Notes: generated by a model from the letters alone, not told the origin. Numbered from the stretch's first letter, positions 36,334 through 46,978 are shown. The stretch: DNA of 64,000 nt from Polaromonas sp. CG_9.7 (GCF_015752205.1 NZ_JADOVG010000017.1:1-64000); one strand, 5' to 3'. Numbers and translations: made by a program.

Positions 36334-37368
36334 TCAACATTCAAATTGCGGATGCAGTTGACGGATGCGGTTCATGGCGCGGCCGGCAGCGGCGGTGCGG
36401 GTTTCCACGCCGAGCTTGGCGTACACCCGTTCCAGGTGTTTTTTCACTGTTGCAGGGCTGGACCCCAGAATGTCGCCGATGTCACGGTTGACCTTTCCTT
36501 TCACCACCCAATACAGCACCTCGGCTTCTCTGGCGGTCAGCTTGAAGCTCAGGCCAAGGACTTGCAACACCGCATCGTCCGAAATTTCACGCATCACGAT
36601 CAGCCAGTCGCCGCCGCTGTCACTGTCGTCGGTTTGCTGGTGCAGCCGGAATGTCAGGCGACGCGGCCCCTGCTCGATCGTCAGGCGCGGCGGCTCGATC
36701 TGGCGCTGGGCATCAGGCAGGTGGCGGCGCAGCCAGTCGAGGACCGCCTCGGGCGTTTGCGGCGCGGTGGTGCCGTAGTAGCGCATAAGCAGATCACGCG
36801 CCAGCGGCGTCTGCCAGATCAGCTTGCCGTCACCCTGCCCGTTCGCATTCATCCGTACCGTCATGCTGGCGTAGCCGAACGCATCCAGGGCGTTGCGCGC
36901 CTGCCCGGCCTGCCGCACTTCCTGCCGGGCCCGACGTGCGCCCTGCAGATGCACACCCATGCGCGCCATCACTTCCTTGGGCTTGATTGGCTTGGTGACA
37001 TAGTCGACGCCGCCGGCCTGCAGGGCCGCTACCAGGTGCTCGGTTTCGGTCAGGCCGGTCATGAAGATGATCGGGATATGGGCCGTTTCAGGCATGGCCT
37101 TGAGTTGCCGGGCAACTTCAAACCCGTCCATGCCCGGCATCATTGCGTCGAGCAGCACGATGTCGGGCAGGGCCTGCCGGGCACGTTGCAGCGCGGCTTC
37201 GCCGCTGGTAGCAACCAGCACGGTGTAGCCCGACTCGTCGAGCGCATCGTGCAACACCGACAGGTTGTCGGGCACATCGTCAACGATCAGCACCACATCG
37301 CTGTTGACACGGTCCAGGGTATCGTTCAGGCAGCTTCCCCTTGTCGGCGCGTCAGGCATGTTGTTCAT
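36334..37368 (-). CDS. Response regulator with REC and LuxR-type HTH domains
   Basis: 344 residues. Receiver domain at about 24-140 with phospho-acceptor Asp in DIVLLDAMMPGMDG and the conserved Lys in YVTKPIKPKE; a PAS-like middle region at about 160-265; a LuxR/GerE helix-turn-helix at about 275-335 (LTAREAEVLYWVVKGKVNRDIGDIL, then SPATVKKHLERVYAKLGVETR). Its ATG overlaps the stop of the transporter-kinase fusion (ATGA), so the two are certainly a system. It should bind DNA when phosphorylated; the divergent urease operon is the nearest candidate target. Confidence 0.92.
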   Translation of the reverse strand: MNNMPDAPTRGSCLNDTLDRVNSDVVLIVDDVPDNLSVLHDALDESGYTVLVATSGEAALQRARQALPDIVLLDAMMPGMDGFEVARQLKAMPETAHIPIIFMTGLTETEHLVAALQAGGVDYVTKPIKPKEVMARMGVHLQGARRARQEVRQAGQARNALDAFGYASMTVRMNANGQGDGKLIWQTPLARDLLMRYYGTTAPQTPEAVLDWLRRHLPDAQRQIEPPRLTIEQGPRRLTFRLHQQTDDSDSGGDWLIVMREISDDAVLQVLGLSFKLTAREAEVLYWVVKGKVNRDIGDILGSSPATVKKHLERVYAKLGVETRTAAAGRAMNRIRQLHPQFEC

Positions 37369-40300
37369 GGCCTTTCTCCTTGTGTGTCTGTTATTTGCGT
37401 GAGCAGGCTGGCCATGGCTTCGAACCTGAACTGGCGCGCCAGCACGCGCATCTCCTCGACGAAGGCTGCGGTGGCAGGTTGCTGGGTTTCAATGTCCGCC
37501 AGCTTGTTGTGAATACCCCTGTAAAAGCCCAACTGCACCACTTCAAGCAGGCTGGCAAGCTGGCGCGCATCCGGCAATATGCGCAGCGCGGGCATGACAA
37601 GCATCGAGGCGGGGTTTGGTGTCGGGTCGGCATGGCACCAGACCAGGCCGAGGGTTCTCTCCAGCCAGTCGATCAGTTCGGTGTGGCGCACCGGCTTGAG
37701 GATGAAATCCTCCGTGCGTATGCCCACATCGTTGTCCAGCCCCTTGTCAAAAGCATTGGCCGACACGATTGCCAGGTGAATGCCGGCATGCCCGGATTTG
37801 CGCACGCGGCGCAGCGTTTCCCAGCCATCAATGCCGGCCATGGCCAAATCCATGAAAATCACGTCGGGCCGGTAGCCCGCCGCCAGCAGGTCCAGGCAGT
37901 CGTGGCCGCTGGCAGCGGTGCGCATCTCGAAGCCCATGGGCTCCAGCAGATGCACCAGCAGTTCGCGGTCGGGCTCCTCGTTGTCGACCACCAGCAGCTT
38001 GCGCCGCACGCCTTCATAGCCCTGAGGCCGACGCCGGGCGTTGCGGATTTTGGTCGCCGGAAAACTGCCCGCTGCCATGTGCACTTCCGGCAAAAACAGC
38101 CGGATGCCAAACACCGAGCCCTTGCCCGGCGCGCTGACCACGGTCATCTCGCCGCCCATCAAATCGGTCAGCATTTTGGCGATCGTCAGGCCCAGGCCCG
38201 CGCCCGATGCGCCGCCCACACTCTGGCCGGCGGTGCTGCCGCGCGCAAAGGGCTCAAAAATATTGTCAAGTTCAGCCGCGCTCATGCCAGGGCCGGTGTC
38301 CTGGATGTCGATGTAGGCCATTTCGCGCGCATGGCGCACCCGGAAAGTGACCTGGCCTTGGGCGGTGAACTTGATGGCATTGCCCAGCAGGTTGATCAGC
38401 ACCTGCCGCACCCGCTGCTCATCGGCGCGCACCAGTTCAGGCAGGTTGCCGACGGCTTCGAACACAAAGCGCAGGCCCTTGGCCGCCGCCTGCAACTCGA
38501 ACATTCCCTCTATTTCGTGTACACAGTCAGCGAATGGCATCGGCCTGACATTGAGCGTCAGTTTGCCAGCCTCGATGCGGGCGATGTCCAGCGTGCCCTC
38601 GATCAGCGACAGCAGATGCTCGCCGCCGCGCTTGATGACGTTGACCGCCTGCTTGCGGTGCGGCGGAATGCCGGCGTCTTCGCCCATCAGTTGCGCATAG
38701 CCCAGAATACTGTTCAGCGGCGTGCGCAACTCGTGGCTGATGGCGCTGATGTAGCGGCTCTTGGCCTGGTTCGCCTGGTCGGCCACGCGCTTGGCCTGCT
38801 GCAGCGCTTCGTCGGTCTGCCGGTGGGACTCGATTTCCTGCATCAAGAGGTGCGTCTGGCGGTTCGACTCTTCCTGCGCCACCTGCCGGCTCTTGTGCGC
38901 CAGCACCAGCCACCAGGCAACCAGTCCGGCCATCACCAGCAGCGCCATGTAGGCCTTCAAAAAACCTGATCGCAAGGCCGAATCGGACGCCGCCAGTTCG
39001 GCCACCGAACTGATTTCCTGGCGGTACAGCAAGCCAAACACAGCAGCGAGCAGTGGCACGATGACCGTCATCAGCAGCAAAAAGTGGCTCAAGCCGGTGT
39101 CCAGGTACGGCCAGATGCGGCGCGGCAGCAACCAGCGCAGGGCTGCAGACCACTGCACCGACAGGCGCGCATGGGGCTTGCACAAGTCGCCGCAACGCGC
39201 GTCCAGCGTGCAGCACAGCGAGCAGATCGGCCCCTGGTAGGCCGGGCAATGCGCCATGTCGGGGCCTTCGTAGCTGCGCTCGCAAATCACGCAGCGCTGG
39301 GTGGCGTGGCGTTGGCAAGGCCCGTCGGCAGCCAGTGGCGCAGAACGGCGCGCAATGTAATAACGCCCGCTCGTTGCCCAGGCAATCAGCGGCGCCGCGA
39401 CAAACGCCGTGGTCATGGCAATGACGGCTGAAAAAGCGCGCGCCAGTTCGCCATACAAGCCCAGGTGCGCGGTGATGGACAGCAGCGACGCCAGCGCCAT
39501 CGCGCCCACGCCGACCGGGTTGATGTCGTACAGGTGGGCGCGCTTGAACTCGATGCCTGGCGGGGACAGGCCGAGCGGCTTGTTGATGACCAGGTCGGCC
39601 ACCACCGCCATCACCCAGGCAATCGCAATGTTTGAATACAGCCCCAGCACGTCGCCAAGGGCCTGGAACACATTCATTTCCATCAGCATGAAGGCAATGG
39701 CGGTGTTGAACACCAGCCAGACCACCCGGCCGGGATGGCTGTGCGTCAGCCGCGAAAAAAAATTCGACCAGGCCAGCGAGCCGGCGTAGGCATTGGTCAC
39801 ATTGATCTTGAGCTGCGACACCACGACAAACAGCGCCGTCGCACCGACCGCCCAGCCGTAGTGGGGAAACACATATTCATAAGCCGCCAGGTACATCTGG
39901 TTCGGGTCCACCGCCCGGTCCAGCGGCACCATGTTGGAAATCGCCAGGTAGGCCAGCAGCGCGCCGCCGAGCATCTTGACTACTCCCAGGAGCACCCAGC
40001 CCGGTCCGCCGATCAGCACACCGGCCCACCAGCGCCAGCGGTTGGCGGGCGTCTGCACCGGCATGAAGCGCAGGTAGTCAGCCTGCTCGCCCATCTGGGT
40101 GATCAATGCAATGCCGACGGTCAAGGCCGCACCAAAAAGATGCAGATTGAAAGTGCCCGATGCACTTTTTTCGCCTGCATAGTTGACAACACCAGAAAAC
40201 GCACCGGGAGCGTGCACAAAAACATAGGCAAACGGCACCACCAGCATGACAAGCCACAGCCCCTGCGTCCAGACCTGCAGCCGGCTGATGGTCGAAACCC

Positions 40301-40880
40301 CATGCGTGACCAGCGGAATCACCACCAGTGCACAAACCAGATAGCCCCACTTGGGCGGAATCCCGAAAGCCAGTTCCAGCGCATAGGCCATGACAGCGGC
40401 TTCCAGCGCAAAGAAAATGAAGGTGAACGAGGCATAGATCAGCGATGTCAGCGTCGAGCCGATATAGCCGAAACCTGCGCCACGCGTCAACAAGTCCATG
40501 TCCACGCCATAGCGCGCCGCATAAATACTGATTGGCAGGCCCGCCAGGAAAATGATCAGCCCCGTCGCCACGATGGCCCAGAAGGCATTGGTGAATCCGT
40601 ATTTCACCAGCAAGGTGGCTCCCACGGCCTCCAGAATCAGAAATGACGCGGCGCCAAACGCGGTGTTGGCCACCCGCCATTCCGACCATTTGCGAAAGCG
40701 CTGCGGTGTAAAGCGCAGTGCATAGTCTTCCATGGTTTCGCTGGCGACCCAGCTGTTGTAGTCGCGCCTGACCTTGATGATGCTCTGCACCGCCACCTTG
40801 GGGCCGACACCCTGGTCTTCATCCGGCAAACCCAGGGGCGTGCCCGGCTGAATCAACGGTAAGGGCGTGGTGGTGTCCAT
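37365..40880 (-). CDS. NCS1 permease-histidine kinase-receiver fusion (transporter-type sensor)
   Basis: 1171 residues from ATG at 40880 (MDTTTPLPL); ATG at 40919 is also possible. Domain order: a cytosine/purine/allantoin (NCS1, CodB-like) permease of about 12 helices at residues 50-500, with VRRDYNSWVASETMEDYALRF before helix 1; a cytoplasmic Cys/His-rich cluster at about 520-568 (CQRHATQRCVICERS, HCPAYQGPICSLCC, CGDLC) likely binding zinc; two more helices; HisKA with His716 in SHELRTPLNSILGY; HATPase; receiver with Asp1011 in VIFMDLAMAG; and a helical C-terminal tail. It resembles CbrA-type kinases, where a transporter acts as sensor. It is divergent from ureA and overlaps its regulator gene, so sensing a nitrogen compound is a fair inference. 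Confidence 0.9.
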   Translation of the reverse strand: MDTTTPLPLIQPGTPLGLPDEDQGVGPKVAVQSIIKVRRDYNSWVASETMEDYALRFTPQRFRKWSEWRVANTAFGAASFLILEAVGATLLVKYGFTNAFWAIVATGLIIFLAGLPISIYAARYGVDMDLLTRGAGFGYIGSTLTSLIYASFTFIFFALEAAVMAYALELAFGIPPKWGYLVCALVVIPLVTHGVSTISRLQVWTQGLWLVMLVVPFAYVFVHAPGAFSGVVNYAGEKSASGTFNLHLFGAALTVGIALITQMGEQADYLRFMPVQTPANRWRWWAGVLIGGPGWVLLGVVKMLGGALLAYLAISNMVPLDRAVDPNQMYLAAYEYVFPHYGWAVGATALFVVVSQLKINVTNAYAGSLAWSNFFSRLTHSHPGRVVWLVFNTAIAFMLMEMNVFQALGDVLGLYSNIAIAWVMAVVADLVINKPLGLSPPGIEFKRAHLYDINPVGVGAMALASLLSITAHLGLYGELARAFSAVIAMTTAFVAAPLIAWATSGRYYIARRSAPLAADGPCQRHATQRCVICERSYEGPDMAHCPAYQGPICSLCCTLDARCGDLCKPHARLSVQWSAALRWLLPRRIWPYLDTGLSHFLLLMTVIVPLLAAVFGLLYRQEISSVAELAASDSALRSGFLKAYMALLVMAGLVAWWLVLAHKSRQVAQEESNRQTHLLMQEIESHRQTDEALQQAKRVADQANQAKSRYISAISHELRTPLNSILGYAQLMGEDAGIPPHRKQAVNVIKRGGEHLLSLIEGTLDIARIEAGKLTLNVRPMPFADCVHEIEGMFELQAAAKGLRFVFEAVGNLPELVRADEQRVRQVLINLLGNAIKFTAQGQVTFRVRHAREMAYIDIQDTGPGMSAAELDNIFEPFARGSTAGQSVGGASGAGLGLTIAKMLTDLMGGEMTVVSAPGKGSVFGIRLFLPEVHMAAGSFPATKIRNARRRPQGYEGVRRKLLVVDNEEPDRELLVHLLEPMGFEMRTAASGHDCLDLLAAGYRPDVIFMDLAMAGIDGWETLRRVRKSGHAGIHLAIVSANAFDKGLDNDVGIRTEDFILKPVRHTELIDWLERTLGLVWCHADPTPNPASMLVMPALRILPDARQLASLLEVVQLGFYRGIHNKLADIETQQPATAAFVEEMRVLARQFRFEAMASLLTQITDTQGERP

Positions 40881-40952
40881 GAAGGCGTGGGTGACAGGCA
40901 GAAAAATTTTAGATCCCATGCTTACAGCAGCTTTTGTGCCACGCAGCCGCAG

Positions 40953-40965
40953 CCCCCCCCCCCCC
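40953..40965. repeat. Homopolymeric tract of 13 C
   Basis: A run of thirteen C (G on the minus strand) in the divergent region between the transporter-kinase gene and ureA, 23 bases upstream of the sigma-54 promoter. Such tracts are prone to slippage. The minus-strand frame of the kinase is open through it, so slippage would matter if the true start were upstream. Confidence 0.9.
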
Positions 40966-40987
40966 GGCAGCAGGTCCTGAACGCCGG

Positions 40988-41003
40988 TGGCACCAATCTT
41001 GCA
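40988..41003 (+). promoter_or_regulatory. Sigma-54 (RpoN) promoter of ureA
   Basis: tggcaccaatcttgca matches the consensus TGGCAC-N5-TTGCA with correct spacing; GG at 40989-40990 (-24) and GC at 41001-41002 (-12). Transcription would start about 41014, giving a ~20-base leader to the ureA ATG at 41035. This predicts activation by NtrC or another enhancer-binding protein. Confidence 0.78.
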
Positions 41004-41034
41004 ATTTTGGAAGAGCCGAACCCGAAAGAGCCCC

Positions 41035-41337
41035 ATGGAATTGACGCCCCGCGAAAAAGACAAACTGCTGATTTTTACCGCCTCCCTGCTGGCCGAGCGG
41101 CGCCGCGCGCGCGGCCTGAAGCTCAACTACCCCGAAGCCGTGGCGCTGATCAGCGCCGCGGTGATGGAAGGTGCACGCGACGGCAAGACCGTGGCGCAAC
41201 TCATGAGCGAAGGGCGCACCATCCTGAGCCGCGCCGACGTGATGGACGGCATTGCCGAATTGATTCCCGACATCCAGGTCGAAGCCACCTTTCCCGACGG
41301 TACCAAGCTGGTCACTGTGCACCAGCCGATTGTCTGA
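41035..41337 (+). CDS. ureA: Urease gamma subunit
   Basis: 100 residues, the exact usual length of Ure[52 protein letters not shown], and the C-terminal [14 protein letters not shown]. The frame is open upstream to 40987 but ATG at 41035 gives the conserved start. It is the first gene of the structural urease operon and part of the (alpha-beta-gamma)3 enzyme. The following 115 bases to hupE contain an atagc-type repeat. Confidence 0.97.
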   Translation: MELTPREKDKLLIFTASLLAERRRARGLKLNYPEAVALISAAVMEGARDGKTVAQLMSEGRTILSRADVMDGIAELIPDIQVEATFPDGTKLVTVHQPIV

Positions 41338-41452
41338 AAGGATTGCGCACCCAGCCTGCTTCTTTGCACAGTCACTCTTTTTTTAATAGCTGCTTGCGCC
41401 CTGCCCGCTTGCGCTATAGCCTGTTTTGATACTTTTTTCAGGAATTATCCTT

Positions 41453-42046
41453 ATGTCACGCAAACTGACTCACGCTATTTTATTAATAGCTGCTGGCGCA
41501 ATGGTGACCGGCGCATCAGCCCATATGGGCACCGATCCTGCTGCCCACGCAGAAATTGGCTTCGCCGATGGACTGCAGCACCCGTTCACCGGCCTGGACC
41601 ACTTGGCCGCGATGCTGGCCGTGGGCTTCTGGAGCGCCTTGAGCGCCCGCCGGTTGTGGTCCGGACCGCTCGCTTTCGCGGCGATGCTGCTGGCAGGCGC
41701 AGTGATGGGCCTGGCCGGCATGGCACTTCCGGCGGTCGAGCCGATGATTGCTGCTTCGCTGCTGGTGCTGGGTTTGCTGGTGGCGCTGCGCACACGCCTG
41801 CCTGCTGCGCTGGCCGCTTCACTGGTCGGCCTGTTTGCGATTTTTCATGGCGTTGCGCATGGCACTGAACTGGCAGGTGCTGCGAATATCTTGGCACCGC
41901 TGTCGGGCATGCTGCTGGCTACGCTGGCGCTGCATGCCATCGGTCTGGGCCTGGGCTTGAGCTTTCGTCCCAGCACCTGGGGCTCACGCCTCGCGGGCAC
42001 CGGCGTCGCGGCGCTGGGCCTGACACTGCTGGTCCGACTGGCCTGA
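41453..42046 (+). CDS. HupE/UreJ nickel transporter-like protein
   Basis: 197 residues from ATG at 41453 (AGGAAT upstream). A signal peptide (residues 3-25, ending GASA-H) precedes a mature N-terminal His/Asp-bearing segment with HPFTGLDHLAAMLAVGFW, the HupE/UreJ metal motif, and six membrane helices. The family supplies nickel to urease or hydrogenase. It is commonly placed between ureA and ureB in this bacterial group. The signal-peptide codons are themselves made of an atagc-type palindrome (41474-41490). Confidence 0.92.
   Translation: MSRKLTHAILLIAAGAMVTGASAHMGTDPAAHAEIGFADGLQHPFTGLDHLAAMLAVGFWSALSARRLWSGPLAFAAMLLAGAVMGLAGMALPAVEPMIAASLLVLGLLVALRTRLPAALAASLVGLFAIFHGVAHGTELAGAANILAPLSGMLLATLALHAIGLGLGLSFRPSTWGSRLAGTGVAALGLTLLVRLA
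41474..41490. repeat. gctat...atagc palindrome inside the hupE signal-peptide codons
   Basis: gctattttattaatagc, followed by tgctggcgca; a related ttaatagctgcttgcgcc lies 85-90 bases upstream. The element encodes AILLIAAGA. Confidence 0.65.
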
Positions 42047-42058
42047 AGAAAGCACCCC

Positions 42059-42363
42059 ATGATTCCAGGCGAACTGTTCACCGACGGCCCCGACCACCTG
42101 CTCAACGAGGGCCGGCGCACCCTCACTTTGGTCGTGCAAAACACCGCCGACCGGCCGATCCAGGTCGGCTCGCACTACCACTTTGCCGAAACCAACGGCG
42201 CGCTGGGTTTTGACCGCGATGCGGCGCGCGGCATGCGGCTCAATATCGCCTCCGGCACGGCCGTTCGCTTCGAGCCGGGCCAGCAGCGCACCGTCGAGCT
42301 GGTGGACTTTGCGGGCGAGCGAAAAATCTACGGCTTTCGCGGCCTCATTCAGGGAGCGCTTTA

Positions 42364-42364
<1 letters not shown>
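42059..42364 (+). CDS. ureB: Urease beta subunit
   Basis: 101 residues: [31 protein letters not shown] and [11 protein letters not shown] are UreB hallmarks. Its TAA shares one base with the ureC ATG. Twelve bases separate it from hupE. Structural subunit of the urease trimer. Confidence 0.97.
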
Positions 42365-44082
<1,718 letters not shown>

Positions 44083-44195
44083 CTTGCGTAACTCAATGAA
44101 TGCAAGACGATAAAGGGGAATAGCTGCAGAAAATACGCAGCATTTCGATGGGTGAAAGAAATAGGCCTGAGAATGTAACTTTTAAAGGCTCACAG

Positions 44196-44579
44196 ATGAT
44201 GATGAAACCAATAACTATTCTTGCTGCAAGCGTTGCGCTGGCAAGTGCAGCCATCGCACAATCTTCAGCCGGAGGCTTTACGGGTAACGCCGCCCCAGCG
44301 CGTGGCGGCTTCACGGGCCCCGCGACCGTGGTGACGGTAGAGCATGCCAAGACCCTGAAAGACGATACTGAAGTCACCCTGCGGGGCACAATTGAACGGC
44401 ACACAGGCGGTGAAAAATACGTTTTTCGTGATGCCAGTGGCACGGTGGACATGGAAATTGACAGCGACCGTTGGGTTGGTCAGACCGTATCACCTCAAGA
44501 CCAGGTTGAAATCTTCGGAGAAGTCGAAAAGAAATGGAATGCTGTGGAAATCGATGTCAAAAGACTGCGCAAACTGTGA
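44196..44579 (+). CDS. YgiW/YdeI-type OB-fold periplasmic protein within the urease operon
   Basis: 127 residues from the first of three consecutive ATGs (44196). Signal peptide to about residue 21 (ILAASVALASAAIA), then the bacterial OB-fold family with GFTGPATVVTVEHAKTLKDDTEVTLRGTIERH and DQVEIFGEVEKKW. Relatives in enterobacteria are stress-tolerance proteins of the periplasm that bind cationic peptides or metals in some reports. Its TGA overlaps the ATG at 44579 of ureE, which ties it to the operon. It is not a known urease factor; metal handling near HupE is a guess. Confidence 0.85.
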   Translation: MMMKPITILAASVALASAAIAQSSAGGFTGNAAPARGGFTGPATVVTVEHAKTLKDDTEVTLRGTIERHTGGEKYVFRDASGTVDMEIDSDRWVGQTVSPQDQVEIFGEVEKKWNAVEIDVKRLRKL

Positions 44580-45268
44580 TGGACCCGCACGCCGAACCCA
44601 ACCCCTTTTCTGAACAGCCTGCCAAGCCCGACCAGCGCATGCTGAAAGCCAGCAAACTGCTGCCGCTAGGCGCAGGCTTGGCGCCAGTGCTGCTCAAGCG
44701 CGCGTCCACACTTGAACTTGACTGGGATGTACGCCAGAAAAGCCGCTTTGACGCGCTGGATTCACTGGGCCGCACGCTGGGCGTGTTCCTGCCACGCGGC
44801 ACCCTGGTGCGCGGTGGCGACGTGCTGCTGGTTGAAGACGGCTCGATGGTGCGGGTGATTGCCGCGCCGCAGGCGGTGCTGCGCATCACGGCATGTACGG
44901 CGCACGGCTCTCCCTTCGACCTGACGCGCGCCGCCTACCACCTGGGCAACCGCCATGTACCGATTGAGTTGCAGCCCGATCACCTGAAAATCGAGCCCGA
45001 CCATGTACTGGCCGACATGCTGCGGGCGATGCACCTGACGGTGCAGGAAGTAGCCGAAGCGTTTGAACCCGAAGGCGGCGCTTACAGCACGGGCGGCCAC
45101 AGTCACGCACACAGCCATTCGCCTGACGCACCGGCTGTAATTGCCGCGCCCGCCGCAGCCCATGTCCATGTCCATGGACCGGACTGCCATCACGATCACG
45201 GCCATGCGCATGAGGCCATCAAGCCCGTCGCCATCCAGATTCATCCGCGCAAGCCCCACAGCCATTGA
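44579..45268 (+). CDS. ureE: Urease accessory protein UreE (nickel chaperone)
   Basis: 229 residues from the ATG overlapping the previous stop (TGATG); an internal ATG at 44639 ([11 protein letters not shown]) matches the usual family start and would give 209 residues. Core motifs are [44 protein letters not shown] and [14 protein letters not shown]. The C-terminal 60 residues are His-rich ([25 protein letters not shown]), for nickel binding. It delivers nickel to UreG. Confidence 0.93.
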   Translation: MDPHAEPNPFSEQPAKPDQRMLKASKLLPLGAGLAPVLLKRASTLELDWDVRQKSRFDALDSLGRTLGVFLPRGTLVRGGDVLLVEDGSMVRVIAAPQAVLRITACTAHGSPFDLTRAAYHLGNRHVPIELQPDHLKIEPDHVLADMLRAMHLTVQEVAEAFEPEGGAYSTGGHSHAHSHSPDAPAVIAAPAAAHVHVHGPDCHHDHGHAHEAIKPVAIQIHPRKPHSH

Positions 45269-45281
45269 CACAGGTGCGCAG

Positions 45282-45983
45282 TTGACGACGAAAACGGCAC
45301 CGGCCCTGTCAGCAGCCAGCCTGCTTCAGCTGATGTGGCTGGCCTCCCCGGCCTTGCCTGTGGGCGGATTTTCTTACTCGGAAGTGCTTGAAGCGGCCGT
45401 TGACAGGGCGGGAGTAGCTACGGAAAGCATAGCATCTGACTGGCTGAACGACCAACTGCACCTGACGCTGGCGCGCGGCGACCTGGCCGTGGTGGCCGAG
45501 GCAATCACGGCTTGGCGCAAATCAGACCTGACGCGCGTTCAACAGCTCAACGACTGGGTACTGCAAACCCGCGAAACCAGCGAGTTGCGGCTGCAGGCCG
45601 AGCAAATGGGCCGCTCCCTGCTCGACTGGCTGCGCAACCATGACGGTGCCAACTTGGCGCACATCGACGCCTGTGCACGCATGCAGCCAACCTATCCGGT
45701 GGCCTTTTCGCTTGCGGCGTCGCAAACGGCGGCCAGCGTACGCGACTGCATGCTGGCGTATGCCTTTGGTTGGGCCGAGAACATGATGCAGGCCGCGCTC
45801 AAGTCCGTGCCGCTGGGCCAGAGCGCCGGCCAGCGCATCCTGGCGCGCCTGGCCCGGGACATTCCCGCCGCCGTTGAAGCTGCCCTGCACTTGCAAGACA
45901 GTGAACGCCAGGCGTTTTCACCCATGCTGGCAATTCTTTCGGCCCAGCATGAAACCCAGTATTCGCGGCTCTTTCGCTCCTGA
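45282..45983 (+). CDS. ureF: Urease accessory protein UreF
   Basis: 233 residues. The start is set at a TTG at 45282, because the upstream ATG in this frame (45141) would read through the His-rich tail of ureE and give unlikely sequence; ATT at 45264 is another option. Family motifs: [44 protein letters not shown] and [22 protein letters not shown]. UreF joins UreD and UreG in the nickel-loading complex. It lies 13 bases after ureE. Confidence 0.92.
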   Translation: MTTKTAPALSAASLLQLMWLASPALPVGGFSYSEVLEAAVDRAGVATESIASDWLNDQLHLTLARGDLAVVAEAITAWRKSDLTRVQQLNDWVLQTRETSELRLQAEQMGRSLLDWLRNHDGANLAHIDACARMQPTYPVAFSLAASQTAASVRDCMLAYAFGWAENMMQAALKSVPLGQSAGQRILARLARDIPAAVEAALHLQDSERQAFSPMLAILSAQHETQYSRLFRS

Positions 45984-46029
45984 TTTACGTTTGACGAAGC
46001 GTTCCTTTTCAACCCTCCAAGGTATTTCC

Positions 46030-46686
46030 ATGCGCCTGCACCACATCGCCAACCGCACCAAGCAACTTCCGCCGCTTCGCGTGGGCATCGGCGGACCCGT
46101 CGGCTCGGGCAAGACCACCCTGCTGGAGATGCTGTGCAAGGCCATGAAGCACAAATACGACCTGGTGGCCATCACCAATGACATCTATACCAAGGAAGAC
46201 CAGCGCCTGCTGACCGTTAGCGGCGCGCTGGACGCCGAACGCATCATGGGTGTGGAAACCGGCGGCTGTCCTCACACCGCCATCCGTGAAGACGCGTCGA
46301 TCAACCTGGAAGCCATCGACCGCATGCTGGAGGAGTTCCCCGATGCCGACGTGGTGTTCATCGAATCGGGTGGCGACAACCTGGCCGCCACCTTCAGCCC
46401 CGAACTGAGCGACCTCACCATCTACGTGATCGACGTGGCCGCTGGCGAAAAAATTCCGCGCAAGGGCGGCCCGGGGATCACCAAAAGCGACCTGTTCGTC
46501 ATCAACAAGACCGACTTGGCGCCTTATGTGGGCGCAGATCTGGGCGTGATGGAAGCCGATACCATCCGCATGCGCACCACGGCCAAGGGCTTGAAGCCTT
46601 TTGTCATGACCAACCTGAAAACCAACACCGGCCTGGCCGAAGTGGTGGCATTTATTGAAAGCAAAGGCATGCTTAGAGCTATCTGA
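46030..46686 (+). CDS. ureG: Urease accessory GTPase UreG
   Basis: 218 residues from ATG at 46030 (AAGG upstream), last gene of the operon. P-loop [18 protein letters not shown] at about 20-35, the metal-linked [15 protein letters not shown] (Cys-Pro-His), [15 protein letters not shown], and [13 protein letters not shown] for guanine recognition. It hydrolyses GTP to drive nickel insertion into UreC. The operon appears to end before the tRNA gene. Confidence 0.97.
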   Translation: MRLHHIANRTKQLPPLRVGIGGPVGSGKTTLLEMLCKAMKHKYDLVAITNDIYTKEDQRLLTVSGALDAERIMGVETGGCPHTAIREDASINLEAIDRMLEEFPDADVVFIESGGDNLAATFSPELSDLTIYVIDVAAGEKIPRKGGPGITKSDLFVINKTDLAPYVGADLGVMEADTIRMRTTAKGLKPFVMTNLKTNTGLAEVVAFIESKGMLRAI

Positions 46687-46746
46687 ACGTTATTTTTCGG
46701 GTCACAGCCCGAGTCCTGCCGGGCCTGAGGTTAAACTAGTGGGCTT

Positions 46747-46836
46747 GGAAGCGTGGCAGAGCGGTTGAATGCAGCAGTCTTGAAAACTGCCGAGGATGCG
46801 AGTCCTCCGTGAGTTCGAATCTCACCGCTTCCGCCA
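46747..46836 (+). tRNA. tRNA-Ser (anticodon UGA)
   Basis: 90 bases with acceptor stem ggaagcg/cgcttcc, D arm, anticodon loop cttgaaa giving UGA, a long class II variable arm (ccgaggatgcgagtcctcc), T arm gttcgaatc, discriminator G and an encoded CCA. It stands at the border between the urease operon and the accessory region. Confidence 0.97.
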
Positions 46837-46844
46837 TAAATTTA

Positions 46845-46876
46845 AAAAAGCCCATGTAAATCATGGGCTTTTTTTC
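46845..46876 (+). terminator. Rho-independent terminator after tRNA-Ser
   Basis: aaaagcccatg/catgggctttt stem with a seven-T tail, 9 bases after the tRNA. Confidence 0.92.
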
Positions 46877-46978
46877 GTCTACATGTTTCGACTATCAAAA
46901 TGACCATCAAATAGTGCAACTGTTTGCGCCACCGCTAAATTGATCTGATCAATTTCCGATTGGCGCCAACAGTCCATT

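Noticed and set aside
37341..38969. Plus-strand frame of 542 codons opposite the kinase fusion
   Set aside because: Antisense shadow of the HATPase and receiver parts.
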